A DNA stretch of 6,571 nucleotides from positions 1 to 6,571 of the forward strand of contig CAIYWM010000879.1 in the NCBI GenBank assembly GCA_903929895.1, given 5' to 3'. A program made the position numbers and the translations under genes. The stretch is from an uncultured Alphaproteobacteria bacterium (GTDB lineage: Bacteria > Pseudomonadota > Alphaproteobacteria > Reyranellales > Reyranellaceae). Positions 6,070 through 6,571 of this stretch are shown one piece after another. The notes beneath the pieces were generated by a model, which made no database searches, was not told where the DNA came from, and saw nothing but the letters and a program-made list of their open reading frames with translations. Each line of letters starts with the position of its first letter. Position 1 is the first letter of the stretch.

Positions 6070-6571
6070 ATGACAATTCCGAACCGCGACAAGCCCTGGC
6101 TCATTCGCACATATGCCGGCCATTCCACGGCCGAGAAGTCGAACGAGCTCTACCGCACCAATCTCGCGCGCGGCCAGACCGGCCTCAGTGTCGCCTTCGA
6201 TCTGCCGACTCAGACCGGCTACGACAGCGATCATGTGCTGGCCAAGGGCGAGGTCGGCAAGGTGGGTGTGCCGATTTCGCATCTCGGCGACATGCGCACC
6301 CTGTTCGACGGCATCCCGCTCGACCGCATGAACACGTCGATGACGATCAACGCGCCGGCGGCCTGGCTGCTCTCGCTGTACATCGCCACCGCCGAGGCGC
6401 AGGGCGTGGAGCGGTCGAAGCTGCAGGGCACGACGCAGAACGACATCATCAAGGAATATCTCTCGCGCGGGACCTACATCTTCCCGCCCGAGCCGTCGCT
6501 GCGGCTGACCGCCGACACGATCGGCTTCACCTATCGCGAGGTTCCCAAGTGGAACCCGATGAACGTCTGCA
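6070..6571 (+). CDS. ecm: Methylmalonyl-CoA mutase family protein, ethylmalonyl-CoA mutase/MeaA type (3' partial)
   Basis: The first 167 codons of a coenzyme B12-dependent acyl-CoA mutase. The visible part is the start of the TIM-barrel domain: [18 protein letters not shown] (residues 8-25), [23 protein letters not shown] (33-55), then a [16 protein letters not shown] segment, [23 protein letters not shown], and [29 protein letters not shown]. The [12 protein letters not shown] form, where methylmalonyl-CoA mutases have a THRGYDSDH-like sequence, and the very short N-terminus fit the ethylmalonyl-CoA mutase (Ecm, also called MeaA) group, which converts (2R)-ethylmalonyl-CoA to (2S)-methylsuccinyl-CoA in the ethylmalonyl-CoA pathway of acetyl-CoA assimilation. 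The B12-binding domain would lie beyond the window end. The ATG at 6070 has no good Shine-Dalgarno; a GTG at 6028 in the same frame is less likely because relatives begin shortly before the KPW motif. Other mutases of the family cannot be fully excluded on 167 residues. Confidence 0.88.
   Translation, partial: MTIPNRDKPWLIRTYAGHSTAEKSNELYRTNLARGQTGLSVAFDLPTQTGYDSDHVLAKGEVGKVGVPISHLGDMRTLFDGIPLDRMNTSMTINAPAAWLLSLYIATAEAQGVERSKLQGTTQNDIIKEYLSRGTYIFPPEPSLRLTADTIGFTYREVPKWNPMNVC

Noticed and set aside
4805..6073. Long plus-strand open frame antisense to the DUF898 gene
   Set aside because: Product is Gln/Asp/His/Arg-rich with no domain-like pattern, as expected for an antisense shadow in GC-rich DNA.

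Overview
The window is GC-rich, gene-dense bacterial DNA that best fits an alphaproteobacterium. The strongest pointers are the start of a mutase of the ethylmalonyl-CoA mutase/MeaA type, a short chlorite-dismutase-family protein, a TRAP transporter, and genes with -10-like boxes directly upstream of the ATG and no Shine-Dalgarno. No species can be named from this. There are no RNA genes, insertion sequences, CRISPR arrays or phage genes.

Layout: (1) 1-1844, plus strand: the 3' part of a TRAP small permease gene (DctQ) and a complete large permease gene (DctM), overlapping by ATGA. (2) 1845-2215: a stretch without a recognisable gene, holding an unidentified open frame that runs on antisense into the next gene and may be a gene remnant. 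(3) 2216-3673: a divergent pair, an ATP-grasp ligase-like protein (minus) and a chlorite-dismutase-family heme protein (plus), separated by 48 bp. (4) 3687-5866 (or 5965), minus strand: a two-gene operon of a DUF898/YjgN multi-pass membrane protein followed 2 bp later by an M48 zinc metallopeptidase with an N-terminal extension and one membrane segment. (5) 6070-end, plus strand: the first 167 codons of the mutase, which runs off the window.

The TRAP pair would form the membrane part of a sodium-driven solute importer whose binding protein is not in view. The DUF898-M48 pair looks like an inner-membrane or envelope-maintenance unit. The mutase would act in acetyl-CoA assimilation or C4-C5 acyl-CoA metabolism. 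Most of this is ordinary chromosomal content.

The items most worth a second look are: a perfect 17-bp palindrome (6005-6021) in the divergent DUF898/mutase intergenic region that fits the PhaR (polyhydroxybutyrate regulator) consensus and sits over the predicted transcription start of the minus-strand operon; a chlorite-dismutase-family protein keeping the proximal His and distal Arg of true chlorite-degrading enzymes; its divergent, probably leaderless pairing with an ATP-grasp enzyme; and the apparent gene remnant after dctM. I do not see a clearly new multi-gene system.
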